Positions 37,608-50,019 of a DNA stretch of 64,000 nt are shown piece by piece. The stretch comes from Salvator merianae (taxonomy: Eukaryota; Chordata; Lepidosauria; Squamata; Teiidae): positions 4,177,996 through 4,241,995 of the forward strand of contig QVOM02000103.1 in the NCBI GenBank assembly GCA_003586115.2. The letters are read 5' to 3'. The notes beneath the pieces were generated by a model that ran no database searches, was not told the origin of the DNA, and was given only the letters and a program-made list of their open reading frames with translations. The translations under genes and the position numbers were made by a program. How positions within the stretch are numbered: the first letter of the stretch is position 1; each line of letters opens with the position of its first letter.

Positions 37608-40199
37608 GTCCCCATATTTTCTGATACCGCACACTGATGTGGAGTTTCAAGACCATCTTCCAGTTTTGTGAAATCATAAGTTGACTGTTGATATCATAAA
37701 TATGATAAAGGTTTTATGGTGTAATATTTTGTTAGCATTTTTGAATAAAAGAAGTAGACCTACTATAATTCTAGAGTAAATTCAACTTTTTCAGAGATAA
37801 CATTATATATTTTTGTCCACTAAAGACTTAACTAGGCAGCAGCTTCATCAGAGATGGAAATAAGTTCCTCACATCTGCCATCCTCACCTGCATGAGGACA
37901 TAGAAAGATCTTGATATAGAACAACTGTAGAGGGGTTTTGTGACAGCAATAGTTTTAAGAGTTAATTCCTATATTTCTACAGCAGAATTCCAATATATTT
38001 TATTTTACATGAGGAAATTCCATCCTTTTGTTGTAAAGGAGAATACTAGGATTGTTTCACTTGTGTATCTTAGTTCAGTAAAAGTGGGTTAGCGAAAGTT
38101 GAAAAGAGTATTATACATCACTGCTGCAATCTCTTTGATGTTCTTCCTAGGCATGTTGCATACATTATCAAAAGTAAGGGCACTGTTTGTGCCTGTTTTT
38201 ATTATTTGCTGATTCAAGAAAAAAATGCAGAGAATATAGACATCCAGTGTTTATTCCTGCCATTTAGACTCCAGACAGCAGGAGGAAAATGTGGGATCTT
38301 TAGATCTGCAATTGTCTGTCCCTTTCTCTGCCAAAATGCAGAGCTTGCTCGCATGATGGCTCAGTGGGTACTTCCAGGTATTCCAAGAATGCAAAATACC
38401 CAGAAATGTGCATGTGCTGCTCCCACACTTTGCAGTGGGCATTTTTGGCTCAGTTTCATCCCTGCGCTTGCATGGTCGACATTTTCAGTAAGGTGAAGCT
38501 CTGTTCTAGTACAATTCCCAAAGGCAGTGGAATCCCGCATTGCAGGGTCAGGCCCAGTGTTGGGGTGTACATATCCAAGGCAAATGTGGGAGCAGCTAGA
38601 GGAGCAATAATGGGGGGGGTTGTTGAAAGTAATTTATGTCCCTATATATGCCAAGTTTGTACAAAACATCGAATTATGGGCTTTTAAATTCTTTTCCAGT
38701 TAAGTTTCTTGAGAATATCTAATAATGTTTAAGTCTAAGGATACAGTCATTTCAGCTAGGTCTCGCTTTTTAGGAAGAAGGTCTTGATTTACATCCACAG
38801 CCATAATGTTTAAACACCTTCCATGTTCCTATAACAGGTTACACCATACAAAAGTGTGGAACAGTCTTCTTCCAGGTCTTATTTAGGGCTCAGGATGTCT
38901 TTTTATACACTAATTGGTCTTGAACAGACTGCACAAAGTTTTGCTTGGCCTTAATCTGTAGATTTGTTGCTACAAAATAGTTTTAATAAAATCTTATAGA
39001 AGTATATGCCTATTTCTTTAAGTTACTTTATATTCTCATTCCATTAGAAAAAAGGTAAGACATTAAACAAGAGGATTAATTTGTACTGCGACCATATTCA
39101 TGTCATGAAATATAGAATGACAAAATGTTGCTTAGAGAGGAATAAGAATCTTATCTCCAGTGTACACTTTGCAGTAGAGCTAATATAAAACTAAAGACAG
39201 AGGAACAGCAACCATTCGCTTATTTGGGAAACTAGTTATTTGTATTCTGCGAGTATCTATCTTCTCTTTATGTGGCTTTTTGTTTGAAGCTAGAAGCCAC
39301 AATGGCATGACCTCATTTCCTCTTATCTCCCGCTAGGGTTAAGTGCCCTACTTCAGAAACAGTTTCCCTCTTCTGAAGGGTTGCCAGGTGACAGTCCTCA
39401 GACTGTGTTCTCTAGTTCAAGTATCATTCAATCCAAGGTCCGGCTTAAATATAAAGAACCCTAAGAAAGGAGATAAAGTATTTGTCATCATTGGATAGAT
39501 CCTGGACAACACCTCTGAAGTACAGCAATTCGCATAAGTGCATTTGCAATTACTGTTGAAATTTACTCTACACGAGTGCTTGTAGTGATAGAAGTGACAG
39601 GGATCTCAACAGTAGCTATGAAGGCTTCCAGTGGTATCCAATTGAGTGAACTGAGTGGGGTTTTCTTTTCACTGTTTTTATGTTTGAAGGCAAAAGCTGT
39701 TCTTTAATGCTCCTCTAACCATCTGAAGAACATATTAGGGCAGCAATGCCGTATAGCAAATTAAAGTCACATTCTGCACAGGATATCAATGAAGGCAGGA
39801 GAACAGAAGGCAAGAACATGAATCTGAATGATGATACAAGATGTTCCAAGCTATTGCTTTCTAGCCTATCGTAGGGTTTGGATACATTGAAATTATCTTT
39901 ATACATTTAAATGACTTAGCACTGAAGCATGTTAAAATACGATTTGACCATATTCGTTAGGTAGAACTTATCTGCTTGTTTGGGGAAGAAGGCAAGGTAA
40001 ATATTATTGTGAATTATTTGCTTACTTAAAAGTTGATAAATCACAGTTTTTAGAATTCAGGCCATGCTACTCTCTGTAGAGATAAGCTCTTCTGCAGTAC
40101 CTGCATGAATAGTTTTTCTCCAGTCACTAAATTACTAGAAACTAAGCTAGACAAATGGAATCAAAATTGATCTATAATATTTTTGCCCTCATAGAGCGT

Positions 40200-40262
40200 A
40201 TTTATTTACATTTATATACCGCTCTTCACCATAGGTCCCAGAGTGGTTTACACATAAAAAAA
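40200..40262 (-). repeat. LINE/SINE 3' tail fragment
   Basis: Antisense copy of the tail seen at 23317-23360 and 20985-21050: it reads GTAAACCACTCTGGGACC ... AGCGGTATATAAATG with a TAAA-rich end. Diverged tails of the same type may lie near 11955-11990 and 12425-12490 (plus strand) and 59790-59850 (minus strand). Confidence 0.5.
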
Positions 40263-40542
40263 AGTCCAAATCAATTATTTAAATATTCAAAGTTTAGGCG
40301 GGGTCCTGCATAAGTGTTGCCTGTATCCTTGCAGCTGAAACCATCCTCAGAAGATTGACAGCCCACTGTTTTGGACTCCTTCATGGCTCAGCTAGAGCTC
40401 TACTTTTCTTCTTCCTCTTCTGGCTGCAGGTCTGACTATATGGTTACATGGCTGACTGTAGACTTGTGTCTGGTGACAGAGTCACTGCCATTGTTCCAGG
40501 GCTGATGGAGTGGTCCTCTGTAATCCAGTTACTAGAGTCAAA

Positions 40543-40998
40543 GGGCCTGTTTGCGCTTTCATCTGTGGAATGGAACATGCAGCGCAGAAACCATCCACAT
40601 TGCGTAGCCCTATACTTGATGATCAGCAGGATACCAGCATTCATGGTGTAAATGCTGGTATCTTGTGCTTGATCTTTGCCATGACAGCTGCCGGGAAGCA
40701 TCTGGCCACAGCCAGGGCAACCAGCAGCACCATGCAATGCACAGGCACACAGAGGTGTGAGTGTGTGTTCACATGGCACGGCCATGCAGTTACACCCAGA
40801 AATGGATGAGAATGCACTTTACCGGGAGCTGGATACAAGCTCCCAGTAAAGCTGTGGAGCATAAATTAGTTCTCCACAACTATCCATGATTGGGAGCAGC
40901 AACATGTTGCTCCTAATCATGAGGGTCTCTGCAAAATGTGGAAGCACTTTGCTAGCAAACATCCCTGATGCTTGCTAGTGCAAAGTGAGAAAAGGCCC
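40543..40998. mobile_element. MITE, GGGCCTGTTTGCGCTTTC termini
   Basis: The left end GGGCCTGTTTGCGCTTTC and right end GCAAAGTGAGAAAAGGCCC are imperfect inverted repeats, 456 bp apart. The interior holds foldback blocks TGGGAGCAGCAACATGTTGC and GGGAGCTGGATACAAGCTCC. It is related to 11106-11530, 43735-44154 and 62300-62615. Confidence 0.7.
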
Positions 40999-42189
40999 TG
41001 ACTCTCTAAGACCAAATACAAGATTTCTTTCTATTTTTTTTTCTTTAAGTAATTTGCTAAAACTTTAGAATGTCTTTTCCCACGCTGATAAATTTTACTT
41101 TGGAAATACAAATGAGATTTAGCTATATTATCAGTATCTAATAAATTAATTTATTAATTATAAATTATAAATCAATTAAATATAAATTAATTAGATTAAT
41201 TTATTAAATTATTTCCTTTATAATTTAGTTGTAATTGTTTATGTATTTTAGATGAACAAGTTTTTGAATGATTTTGTTCTAACCTTTTTATGTTAGTAAT
41301 TCCTCTTTGTGTTGATTATATTATTTTTTTTCCCCATAGGAAGGGCCCAGAACTCAACAGAGTATCTAAGGCAAAGATAATTGAAAATATTGCTTTCTGT
41401 GGAAATTATACTTGCACTGAAGCAGCTGAGAATTGCTCTTACTTTCCCCCCAATGTCAGTTTGTACTGGTAACTTATGCTCAGTTCTTGTTTGTCCATAA
41501 TTCCATGACCTTTTTTCTTACACTGTTACCAAGCCTTCATCTTCCTTCATCTTGTATCTGTGTCAATGATTGCATCCAGACAACAAATTAGGCTCCCATT
41601 GGGCCTGCAGCCAGTCTCAAAGTGATAAATCCATCCTCAGAGACTACAACTCGGTACATTGACCTGAGGATTGATTTCACTATCTTGTGCCACCACTGAA
41701 GCCAACTTTCCAGTCATGTGATTTAGCATAGGTATGCAAACCCTACCATAGACAGAATATGGCCAACTTCCTGAGCCACTTCCAGTCCAGAACTAAACTG
41801 CCCTAGCCAGAAACTTCAAAGCTGTGGAACCTGTGTTCCACAGCTTAGAAGATTTCAAGGTTGGGAGACCATGTATTGTATATGACATACCTTGTGACCC
41901 AGTGATCGGATCACTGCAAAGTGATCCTACTGCAAAGATGGCACTTTTCCTGGCCATCAAGAAACATCCTGTTTTATCTCCTACATTCTTCAAATTATCA
42001 ATAAATATGTTACAAAACACTGAATCCAGAACTGAACCTTTCAGCTCCCTACTTGAAGATCCTCTTCTTATTCAGTTTCATAAGGACCTAATGATGAGGA
42101 CTGTACACCTAGAATAGTTTCATCCAGCCTAAATTTATGCAGCTTGCTTAATAAAATACTATGGGAAACTAACTACTTTCTTAAGATTC

Positions 42190-42405
42190 ATTCCCACAAT
42201 TACTTTTAAAGATGTTTTCCAGTTAAAAACAGCGTTTAGTTTGACAGAACACTGCTCTTAATAAAGTCATGCTGGCTTCAGCAATCACTGCATTGATTTA
42301 GAGGTGCTTATAGTGATTATGAGCTCAGTATTTTGGAGAACACTTTTACCAATAGGAATTTGCCTGCACCCTATGATCATCATCAAAAATCCTTCTCTGT
42401 GCTTA
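42190..42405 (-). mobile_element. CR1-like LINE fragment, antisense
   Basis: On the minus strand AAGCCAGCATGACTTTATTA encodes SQHDFIK, equivalent to the SQHGFxKxKSCxTNL block that precedes the CR1 reverse-transcriptase core. Neighbouring text fits the ILEQIIxxxVxxHLEEN region in shifted frames. It is old and short. Confidence 0.5.
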
Positions 42406-43734
42406 TTCCAAACAGAGAACAGTGGCAAGCAGGGAACAGTCTTTCTGCACTAACTTTTGAAGGGTAATAGCCAACTGATCTTGCGTAGAAAGCATTCACT
42501 TATGAGTCCATCTTTAAGTGAGCTGCTGTTTACTTAATTGGTGGTTAAATTACTCATATAAAAAGTATCTTATTGCTTATTTCATGACTTTAAACAATAA
42601 TTACTCTTACTAATAACAATAATTCTATATTATGTTATAAATTCAGTAAATAAATGAATACACTATAAAGCTTGAGACCTGGGGTATGTGCAGGCTAGGT
42701 ATTTCAGTCACATTCTGGGTGAATTTGACCTGGAGGAGCACACAGGAAATAGGAAAATTCATCTTACCCTGCCTCCAAGCTCCTCCAAGCCTGTAAATAT
42801 TTACCCCTTCAACAGCCAGGAGAAAAGAGCTCACAGGTCACCTTAGAGCTGAGCAGGGAGTGCCTCTACCAATCACAGCCTTGCAGGAACCCATCAGACA
42901 ATTGAACAAGGAGGGAAGGGCACCAGTGAGCTCTTGCTGACCCTGGGAACATTTGAAGATTGAAGGAAGCTTAAAGTGCAACTAAAAATAATAGCTCCTA
43001 TCCTGCCTTCTGTACTTAAAAAGCACAGTAGACTTTGTATAATAATGAGAAATGAGAGAGAGACTTGAATTTTTTCAGAACACTTCTTTTGCAAACAAAA
43101 AAACCTGGCAGTTGATTAAGGAGTTGGAAACTGCTTCAGCACAGAGGCAGGAATTTCATATCCTGTGGAGAATCAGTGAGCAGCACCCTCTGCAGGCTTG
43201 GTACCTTCTCTGTTGAAATGAAGAGGGTGTACTATGGGTGAGTTATGATGTGATTAAACATGTGTATATGGAAGGCTTTTTTCTATGCACCCAGGAATTA
43301 TTTGTTTCTTTTATTCAGGCAGGTTTAAAAATCACTAGTCTGAACATACCCCTGAATGCAGCTTGGTTATGGTTTTCCTGCCAATAAAGGATTCTTTCAT
43401 ATCCATCATCATTGATCCAACAATTTTGCAGATTTATAAAACACTACAGAATCCTCTGTGATACAGCCCAAAGTGGAATGTTTGAAAAGAACAAACCGTT
43501 TTTAACTTTCCTTGAGCTGTGGAAGAATGACTGTACTTCTAGTTTCAATTTCATAAAGTTGTAGGAGGAAAGGAAGAAATTTCAACTATCCTCTAAAACA
43601 TGCAGTTTTAAAACAACTTGACAATATAAGAGAGTAAGTCTATGATCATACACACAACTGTGTCAAAATATTTGTGTCAGTAACAGTTTTCTTAAAATAA
43701 GTATTGGTTCATAGAAGACACAGTGGGCGTTTTC

Positions 43735-44154
43735 ACACTTTCCAACTTAGAACAGGATAACTATTCTGTTCTAAGATGGAATGGACTCTGCAGCATGGAT
43801 GCTGGTATCCTGTTCCTGCTTCTCACCATGACAGTGGTCAAGAAGCGTCCAGCTGCTGCCATGATGACCGGCAGTGCCACAAATCACACAAGGGCATACA
43901 GGTACAATCACCCAATTGTGCAGCCACTGCATGCCACATGGTCATGCATTCGCACCTGGAAGCAGGTGTGAATGCACTTCTTGGGAGCAGGCTAGCTGCT
44001 TCTGGTCAAGTTGTGGAGCACAGTTTAGCACTCCATAGTTAGCCACAGTTGGGAGTAGTTGGAGTCTGCTCCCATTCACATGGGCCATCACACGGTGTAG
44101 ACACAGTTGCCTCACGAGTATGCAGATGCTCACTAGGCAACAACAAAAATGCCC
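43735..44154. mobile_element. MITE, GGGCGTTTTCACAC terminus
   Basis: The left end GGGCGTTTTCACACTTTCC and a weaker inverted right end AACAAAAATGCCC are about 420 bp apart. It shares blocks with the element at 40543, including TCTTGGGAGCAGGCTAGC-like text, GTTGTGGAGCACAGTTTAGC and the ATGCTGGTATCCTGTTCCTG block. Confidence 0.6.
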
Positions 44155-44616
44155 AGTGTCTCTTAAGAAACCACTAATTATCTTGGTCCAGCATTTTTTG
44201 GTTCCAGCAAGATGACATAATTCAAAGGAAGGATGTAGAACAAGAACAGCAAACTGAGGAGGTATAATTCCTTTAAGTAAAACAGTGAAAAAGTTTACTA
44301 ATTCAGAACCAAAAATAGAGAGCAAAAGGTGCTGAAATTCCTCTTCATCTCCCTATGTTTGCATGATTGCATCTAAACATATAGGGATAACATGTTTTGT
44401 CCATGATTTTTTTAAAAAAATTACCAATTTCTTTACTTATTATCTTCATAGTATATATTCATCCTCATTATTTTTTCCTACTCTAAGCAATTTGAATGCA
44501 TTAGTGTACTTGACTGATGGAAGCAAAGCAGCTGAGAAGAAAAAAAATGACCCATCAGGTTATATTTTGTTCAGCTGAAAGTATGAGTTCAATCCTTGTC
44601 CTTTCAAGATAAATAT

Positions 44617-45055
44617 GGGCCCCTTCTGCACTGCCTCATCATGATCCAAACCAGTGGGTCTGGACCAATGAAGCCTCCTGGTTCAGACCACAGCAAGGTG
44701 TGGTCTGGTACAGTACAATGCACACAATAGCACTGGTCCAGATCAGGCCCCACACTGGCCCCAAAGCTTGCTTCAGCATGAGCTTCTGAGGAGTACAACA
44801 GCTAGGAACGAAAGTTCCTAGCCTCAGATCCATTTCAGCAGTGCACTTTGGCGTGTCACCAAAATGGGTTACCTGGTAGTCTGGAAAATGGAGGTATACT
44901 TTTTGCACACCTCTGTGTTCTGGACTACACTGAGCTGGTACTCTGGCAAGCCTTGATGACAAGGACTACTGGTAATCCAGAGCATGCCAGTGGTGTGCTG
45001 GGCTTAAAGTATTCTGGAAGGGAAGCCCTTGTTCACTGTTTTGAAGGCAAAGGTT
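44617..45055. mobile_element. MITE, GGGCCCCTTCTGCACT terminus
   Basis: The left terminus GGGCCCCTTCTGCACTGCC is preceded by TAT. The first 130 bp match the reverse complement of 1400-1534. The interior holds GAAAGTTCCTAGCCTCAGAT and CACCAAAATGGGTTACCTGG, shared with 24553 and 25441. The right end is uncertain. Confidence 0.6.
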
Positions 45056-47780
45056 CCACCAACCATTGATTTGATTTTGCTTTCTCTTTTGTTCATTCAT
45101 TTTGCATTTTCTTAGTTGATAAAAATAAACTATTAGCACTTCTGTTTTTGAAAACATTTTTCCTTTGCAGCATTTTTTCCATATCTGCCTATGGTACTGT
45201 ATATGTATTGGTTTATCACAATATACATACTGATTTTGCTTATAATTTTTTCCATTTCCTCTCTGGCACTCCTCCAAGGAGTCAGATTAGCCGGTCCAAC
45301 AAATTCCTTTCCCCTCCATTTGGGAGATTATTTTGACAAGTTCTTGTATAGTTGTGTCCTGCACTCTTGGTTTTAAATAATCTAACATCTTGTTCCAATT
45401 TTGCACTGTAGTCCATTTCACTTGTTGTCCTATATATTGTAGAAAATCAACATATTATTTATCACCTACATATTCATACCATTGTAGAATTGCTCTCTGT
45501 CTTTTTTATTTTTTATGTATCAGTCTTCTTTATTTATGTCTTGTATATTAAATTAATATAGTAAAACCATTTATTTAGATCAAAGTATAGTAATTTTTAA
45601 TATATTACTTATCTCTATTCCAATTTGAAACCAGAACTCACTAATCCCTTGCAGAGCCACCATAAAGGTATATTCATTCTTTTTTCTTGTCATTTATACC
45701 ATAATTCTGGGCTCATATGTGCCAGTTGGCATAGTGTCCTGTATCACTTATGTATAAATTTAGTTCTTAACTCCTTTATTCTAATACATTTAGTCATATC
45801 CATTTATTTTATATAATTCTTAATATGTTGTTTGTCAATATCTATATACTGCTTCCAGATTTCCCATAGATTTGTGCCATTTTTTTCATACCCCCATTAG
45901 TATCTGACTTTTTGTCCTCCCGCATCTTTTTCTCTCTTATCTTACTCAAAATCACTTCTCAAATTCAGTTTCAATATTTCTGTTTTGACATTATGTTGTT
46001 AATATATTTCCAAATTCCTAATATATGTAACAAGTTTTTGCCCTCTAGGTGATCCATTAATTTTTCCTTGGTCACTGGGATTCCCTTTATAACATATAGA
46101 TCTTTTTTCCTTCCATATAATTTATTTTTCATCTTTTTTATTAAAGAGTGGCCTAGTACTTTGCCCTTTCATGTAAATTATTTCTAATTGTGCTAATTTA
46201 GAAAATTCTAAAATAAGTATTTTTCTCCACCTTTTGTGTATAGCAATTGCCCACAGCATTTTTTTTTCATAATGTCTTATCCATTATTCAAAAAATTAGT
46301 GATCTGTCATCCAAATTATTCCATTTTCTTTCTATTCTTACCCAGTTTTTCTCTCTGTTCCATTCAATTTCTAATGCTATCTGAATTTGAAATGCATCGT
46401 AAGAGCTCTCCAATTTTTGTATTCCCCCATCCAACTTCCTTTTTACTGGCATGCAAAACTATTTTCTTTAGTCTTGGGATTTTTTTTTTATCTCAAAATA
46501 CCTACCTGCTAATATGTTATCCCAGTTTCTTAGCATCTTTAAGGGGACTAATTCAGGCAGAAGCTGAAACAAATACAAGATTTTAGGTATTACCATCATC
46601 TTCAGTGATCTAATTTTATACAATATATCCATGTATTTATTTTTCCATTCTTTAAATTATTTTCTCATTTTTTTCCCCAAATTTGATTATAATCCCCTTT
46701 TGCCATATTTTTCACATTTTTTGTTATAAATACTCCTTATTTATTTTTTGCTTCCACTTTAAGTCCTGTTTGCATCCTTATTTTTTGTTATTCACTTGGG
46801 GACGTATTTATTAGTAATATTTCTGTTTTACCCATATTTGTAATAAGACTCAATTTTTTTTAAAAAAAAAATTTTATTGTCTTCATAGTTTCTTCTGTCA
46901 TTACTTCTGGATAATTCATAGCCAATAGGTATCATCAGCAAATAAATTCAATTTTAGCTCCTCTCCACCTATATTGTATCTTTTTCATTGTTGGTTCTCT
47001 CTAATCTCATTTGCAAAAGGCTCCAAGCAAGAACAAATAATAAAGGGGATAAAGGCATCCTTCTCTAGTTCTATTCCCTATCACTATTTTGTGTGATTTC
47101 AATCTATTAGATCTTATCCATGCCTCATAATTTTTATACATTTCCTTGATAGTTTTGGCAAAACTTTTCTCCATTCCAAACTTCATACAAATACTATATA
47201 CAAATGATTAACTGAATCAAAGCTTTTTATATTTCCAATTTTATAATCCTATTTTCCTTTTGTTTTAGCATGCATTATATATTGCATTGCAGATATTTCT
47301 AAATTAGTCCCAAATATATCTATTTTTAATGAAACCATACTGATCTTCTTTTATTAATTTCATCAACTTTTTTTTAAATCTACTCACCAATATTTTTGTA
47401 AATGTTTTGTAATCTTGATAGCACAGTAATATTAGTCTGTATGAATCTCAATTAGTTTCATCTTTGACTTTAAAATAGTGATAATTAATCTTATCTACTA
47501 TGAAGTACGGACTTTGTGCTGATGTAGAACTATGTTAAATAACTCTGTAAGATGTGACAAAAGATCATCCTGAAAACTCTTGTATTTACTTGTAAACCCA
47601 TCTGGACCTGAGAACTTACTTACTTACAAATTAACCGTCTCTTGATCTTTCCTTCCAAGATGGGGCATTTAATACTTGCCTACCTTCTTCACTGAGTTCT
47701 ATAAAAAATCATCCCTGCTCTGTTGACTTACTTTTATAATTCTTCATAAAAACATGCCATAAAGTTCAATTGTATATGTT
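44980..47780 (-). mobile_element. Decayed L1 LINE, ORF2 region, antisense
   Basis: Read on the minus strand, 47600-47640 encodes SKFSGPDGFTSKYKSF, the L1 pre-reverse-transcriptase GPDGF motif. It is followed by a diverged DDLLSHLTELFN. Around 46930-46980 the minus strand reads GGEELKLNLFADDT, the reverse-transcriptase catalytic block. The plus strand of the region is pyrimidine- and T-rich, as expected for an antisense L1. The 5' end is truncated near 47780 and the 3' end lies near the MITE at 44617-45055. All frames are interrupted. Confidence 0.75.
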
Positions 47781-48934
47781 GTTATGGCAGGGATTTTGAA
47801 GCAAGAGCATTGAAGACAAATGCAAACAGTGAAGTTAGAAGGTAAAAGTAATAACCACCACCACAGAAAGCACCAAAGACTGCTGGGTTCTTTGACATTA
47901 GTTTCCCTCTAGTATTCTATGTCTTTCTTCAGAACTGGGAATCCCTCAAGCATTTGCATTAATGTGCAAAGGCACCTGAGCTCTTGTGAATGTTTTTCTA
48001 ATCTTTCTTTTCTCACCCATCTTCTGCCTTTTCTAAGACACATTGGATCTTATTTGCATTCTACCAAAAGAAATGTGATTCCTCCCCCCCCCCATTTTAT
48101 ACTATGTTAATTCTTTCCAGGAGAATTCAGTGAGGGGTGTTGGGTTCTTTATCGTTAATCTGCTATCATGTTCTTTTCACTCAGTTCTGTATGCTTTAGA
48201 ACTATGTGTTTTAATGTATTTTACAATAAATTCATAATATGCAAAAATAAAAAAAAAATCTTAAGAGCGATACTTGTAGAATTATTTATTTTACATAAAT
48301 TCAAAGCACTTCATTCCAGCAGGGTTTTTTTTTTTCATTTGTCATACTAGTCCATGCATAAACAATTACTTTATCTCTTGAAGTACTAAGCTGATAAATC
48401 AAGCCTTAGTATAGCCTTTATGTTAAAATAAATAAATAAATAAATAAATAAAAAGCTACATATCAAGGAAAGGAAAAACGTACCAGCCAGTTATTACATT
48501 TTTCTGCATGAATGGCATTTATAAATTATTTGATATGAGCTTGGTAGCAAATCTTAGAAAATCATGGGGGGGGGGGGAAACACAACTAAACAGATTTTTG
48601 TGTCACAAAGCAATTGAAAGCAATTGTGGAGGTATCTGTCAATACTTCGTCACTTAATTTAAAAAAAACAAACAAACATCTGGCTTTACACAGAGATGAT
48701 ATAGATGTTTGTTTTTTAAAAAGCCCACTGTCAGGGATGATCCACTTCTTAAAAAAGGAGAATTTGAGCAACAACAACAAAAACACCCTATTGACTATGT
48801 GTCAAATGTTGTCCTTGTCTATGTTTCTTGGCTGAGAATATGTATCTGGTTGTTGTCTGTGCCTCTCCCTCCATATGAAAACGCTTGGTGTTTATTTTTA
48901 AGAGATTTAATTGCCCTGACCATGTATCTTTTAG

Positions 48935-49036
48935 GTTTCCTCTACACTCAGAGCAGTACCAAAAACAGCATTAAAGAGCGTCTCTTGAAGCTCTTGCCTT
49001 GTTCAGCCGCCAAAGAGACATCTCCTGATATTCAAA
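48935..49036 (+). CDS. KCNIP4: KCNIP4 internal coding exon (alternative N-terminal segment)
   Basis: This 102-nt exon encodes the variable N-terminal segment of Kv channel-interacting protein 4, a calcium-binding neuronal-calcium-sensor protein that binds the cytoplasmic N-terminus of Kv4 (A-type) potassium channels and changes their trafficking and inactivation. The translation starts [18 protein letters not shown] and continues [16 protein letters not shown], closely matching, as I recall it, the segment GFLYAQ...PCSAAK of human KCNIP4 isoform 1. The acceptor AG is at 48933-48934, so the exon enters in phase 1 and the first glycine codon is split with an upstream exon outside this window. 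The end is set by a GC donor (gcaagt at 49037) that leaves phase 1 and joins the next exon as Q-N-S-V-E-D-E. An alternative GT donor lies 4 nt downstream at 49041. The exon carries a basic patch ([12 protein letters not shown]) and no EF-hand. The remaining uncertainty is the exact 3' edge. Confidence 0.9.
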
Positions 49037-49042
49037 GCAAGT
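49037..49042 (+). promoter_or_regulatory. KCNIP4: Probable GC-type 5' splice site of KCNIP4
   Basis: The exon end CAAA is followed by gcaagt, matching the U1-complementary donor consensus at every intronic position except +2 (C for T). Splicing here to the AG at 57652-57653 gives CAA-AAT-AGT-GTA, that is Q-N-S-V, as in the human protein. A competing GT lies at 49041-49042 (AA|gttatt), without the +5 G. Confidence 0.7.
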
Positions 49043-49332
49043 TATTTTTTTTCTCTTCCCATTCACTAACCTTTACCAGTGGGACTTGCATGCATCATTG
49101 GTTACATTTTTAGACTGATTTTTGCTTATTTTATCTCAAAATATTGTACTAACTCCTAATATGACCGCATGTTGGATATCTACTGTATAGCCTTGGAGCG
49201 TTTGAGAATATATGGAAAGCTGAAAATTTATGGACCACTGTGGCAAACGTATTGTGGATTGCAGCTTCTGGCATAGGGTTTTCCAAAGTGTGTCCTGAGG
49301 GCTTAACAAGGATTGATCAAAGCAGGATAAAC

Positions 49333-49334
<2 letters not shown>

Positions 49335-49383
<49 letters not shown>

Positions 49384-49384
49384 T
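49335..49384. repeat. (ATT)n microsatellite
   Basis: About 16 uninterrupted ATT units, roughly 300 bp downstream of the KCNIP4 exon at 48935-49036. Confidence 0.98.
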
Positions 49385-50019
49385 CAATATGTCTTTGTTT
49401 TCAATATTTATACAGCACATTGCAATTTTTTTTAAAAAAAAATCCAGAGTGTTTCACATAGACGTTTTAAGAACAAGGGTGAAAACCATTTAAAATATGT
49501 AAATCAATATACTAAAATGGTATTTAAAACTATGGGTGGGTAAGGGCAGACAGACAGGAAGGCCTGAATAAAGAATTCCTTTAATATGCGCCTAAATCAT
49601 GAAAGAGAAGTCTAGCCTTTTCCCCAAAGTTCCTCTTTATTATCTAGTAGTCTTCTTCAATATTGCACAAGTTGATCACATATCCTTGATTTCTTTTTAA
49701 GTACATATTTATTATTAAGAAATGGCAATGATTCTTTGAATAAAGCATATAATATTTCTGAAAAATATCAATAAAACCTGAAGTTCCATCTTTTCCCTAT
49801 ACACCTATTATTTATTGATTGAACTTCAATAACACAGATTTCATAAAGATTCTATACGATTTGCAAGTAAAACATAGGTTAAAAAAAAATACAAAAATTA
49901 AATAATTATAATTGATCATGGTCACCCCATCAATCATTACAAAGTGTATATTTTAAAAAAAGTATGTTTTTTAAACGATTTTTAAAACATTAAACATCAA
50001 GGAAACTGCTCGATTTTCA

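Larger units (their letters stand above)
1..48934 (+). other. KCNIP4: KCNIP4 upstream intron (5' part outside window)
   Basis: I infer that this whole stretch is intron of KCNIP4, because the first recognised exon enters in phase 1 and I could not find the preceding exon (MNVRRVESIS... in human) here. Apart from the repeats listed separately I see no gene. Stretches where I recognise nothing specific are about 440-1050, 2650-4620, 5830-7210, 7530-9290, 9830-11100, 14760-15070, 15300-16000, 19500-20960, 26210-28500, 29470-30720, 30870-32140, 33350-34620, 35810-37180, 37610-40200, 41000-42190, 42410-43730 and 47800-48930. They are AT-rich, with short microsatellites and stop codons in all frames. 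Degraded old repeats probably fill much of this. Confidence 0.75.
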
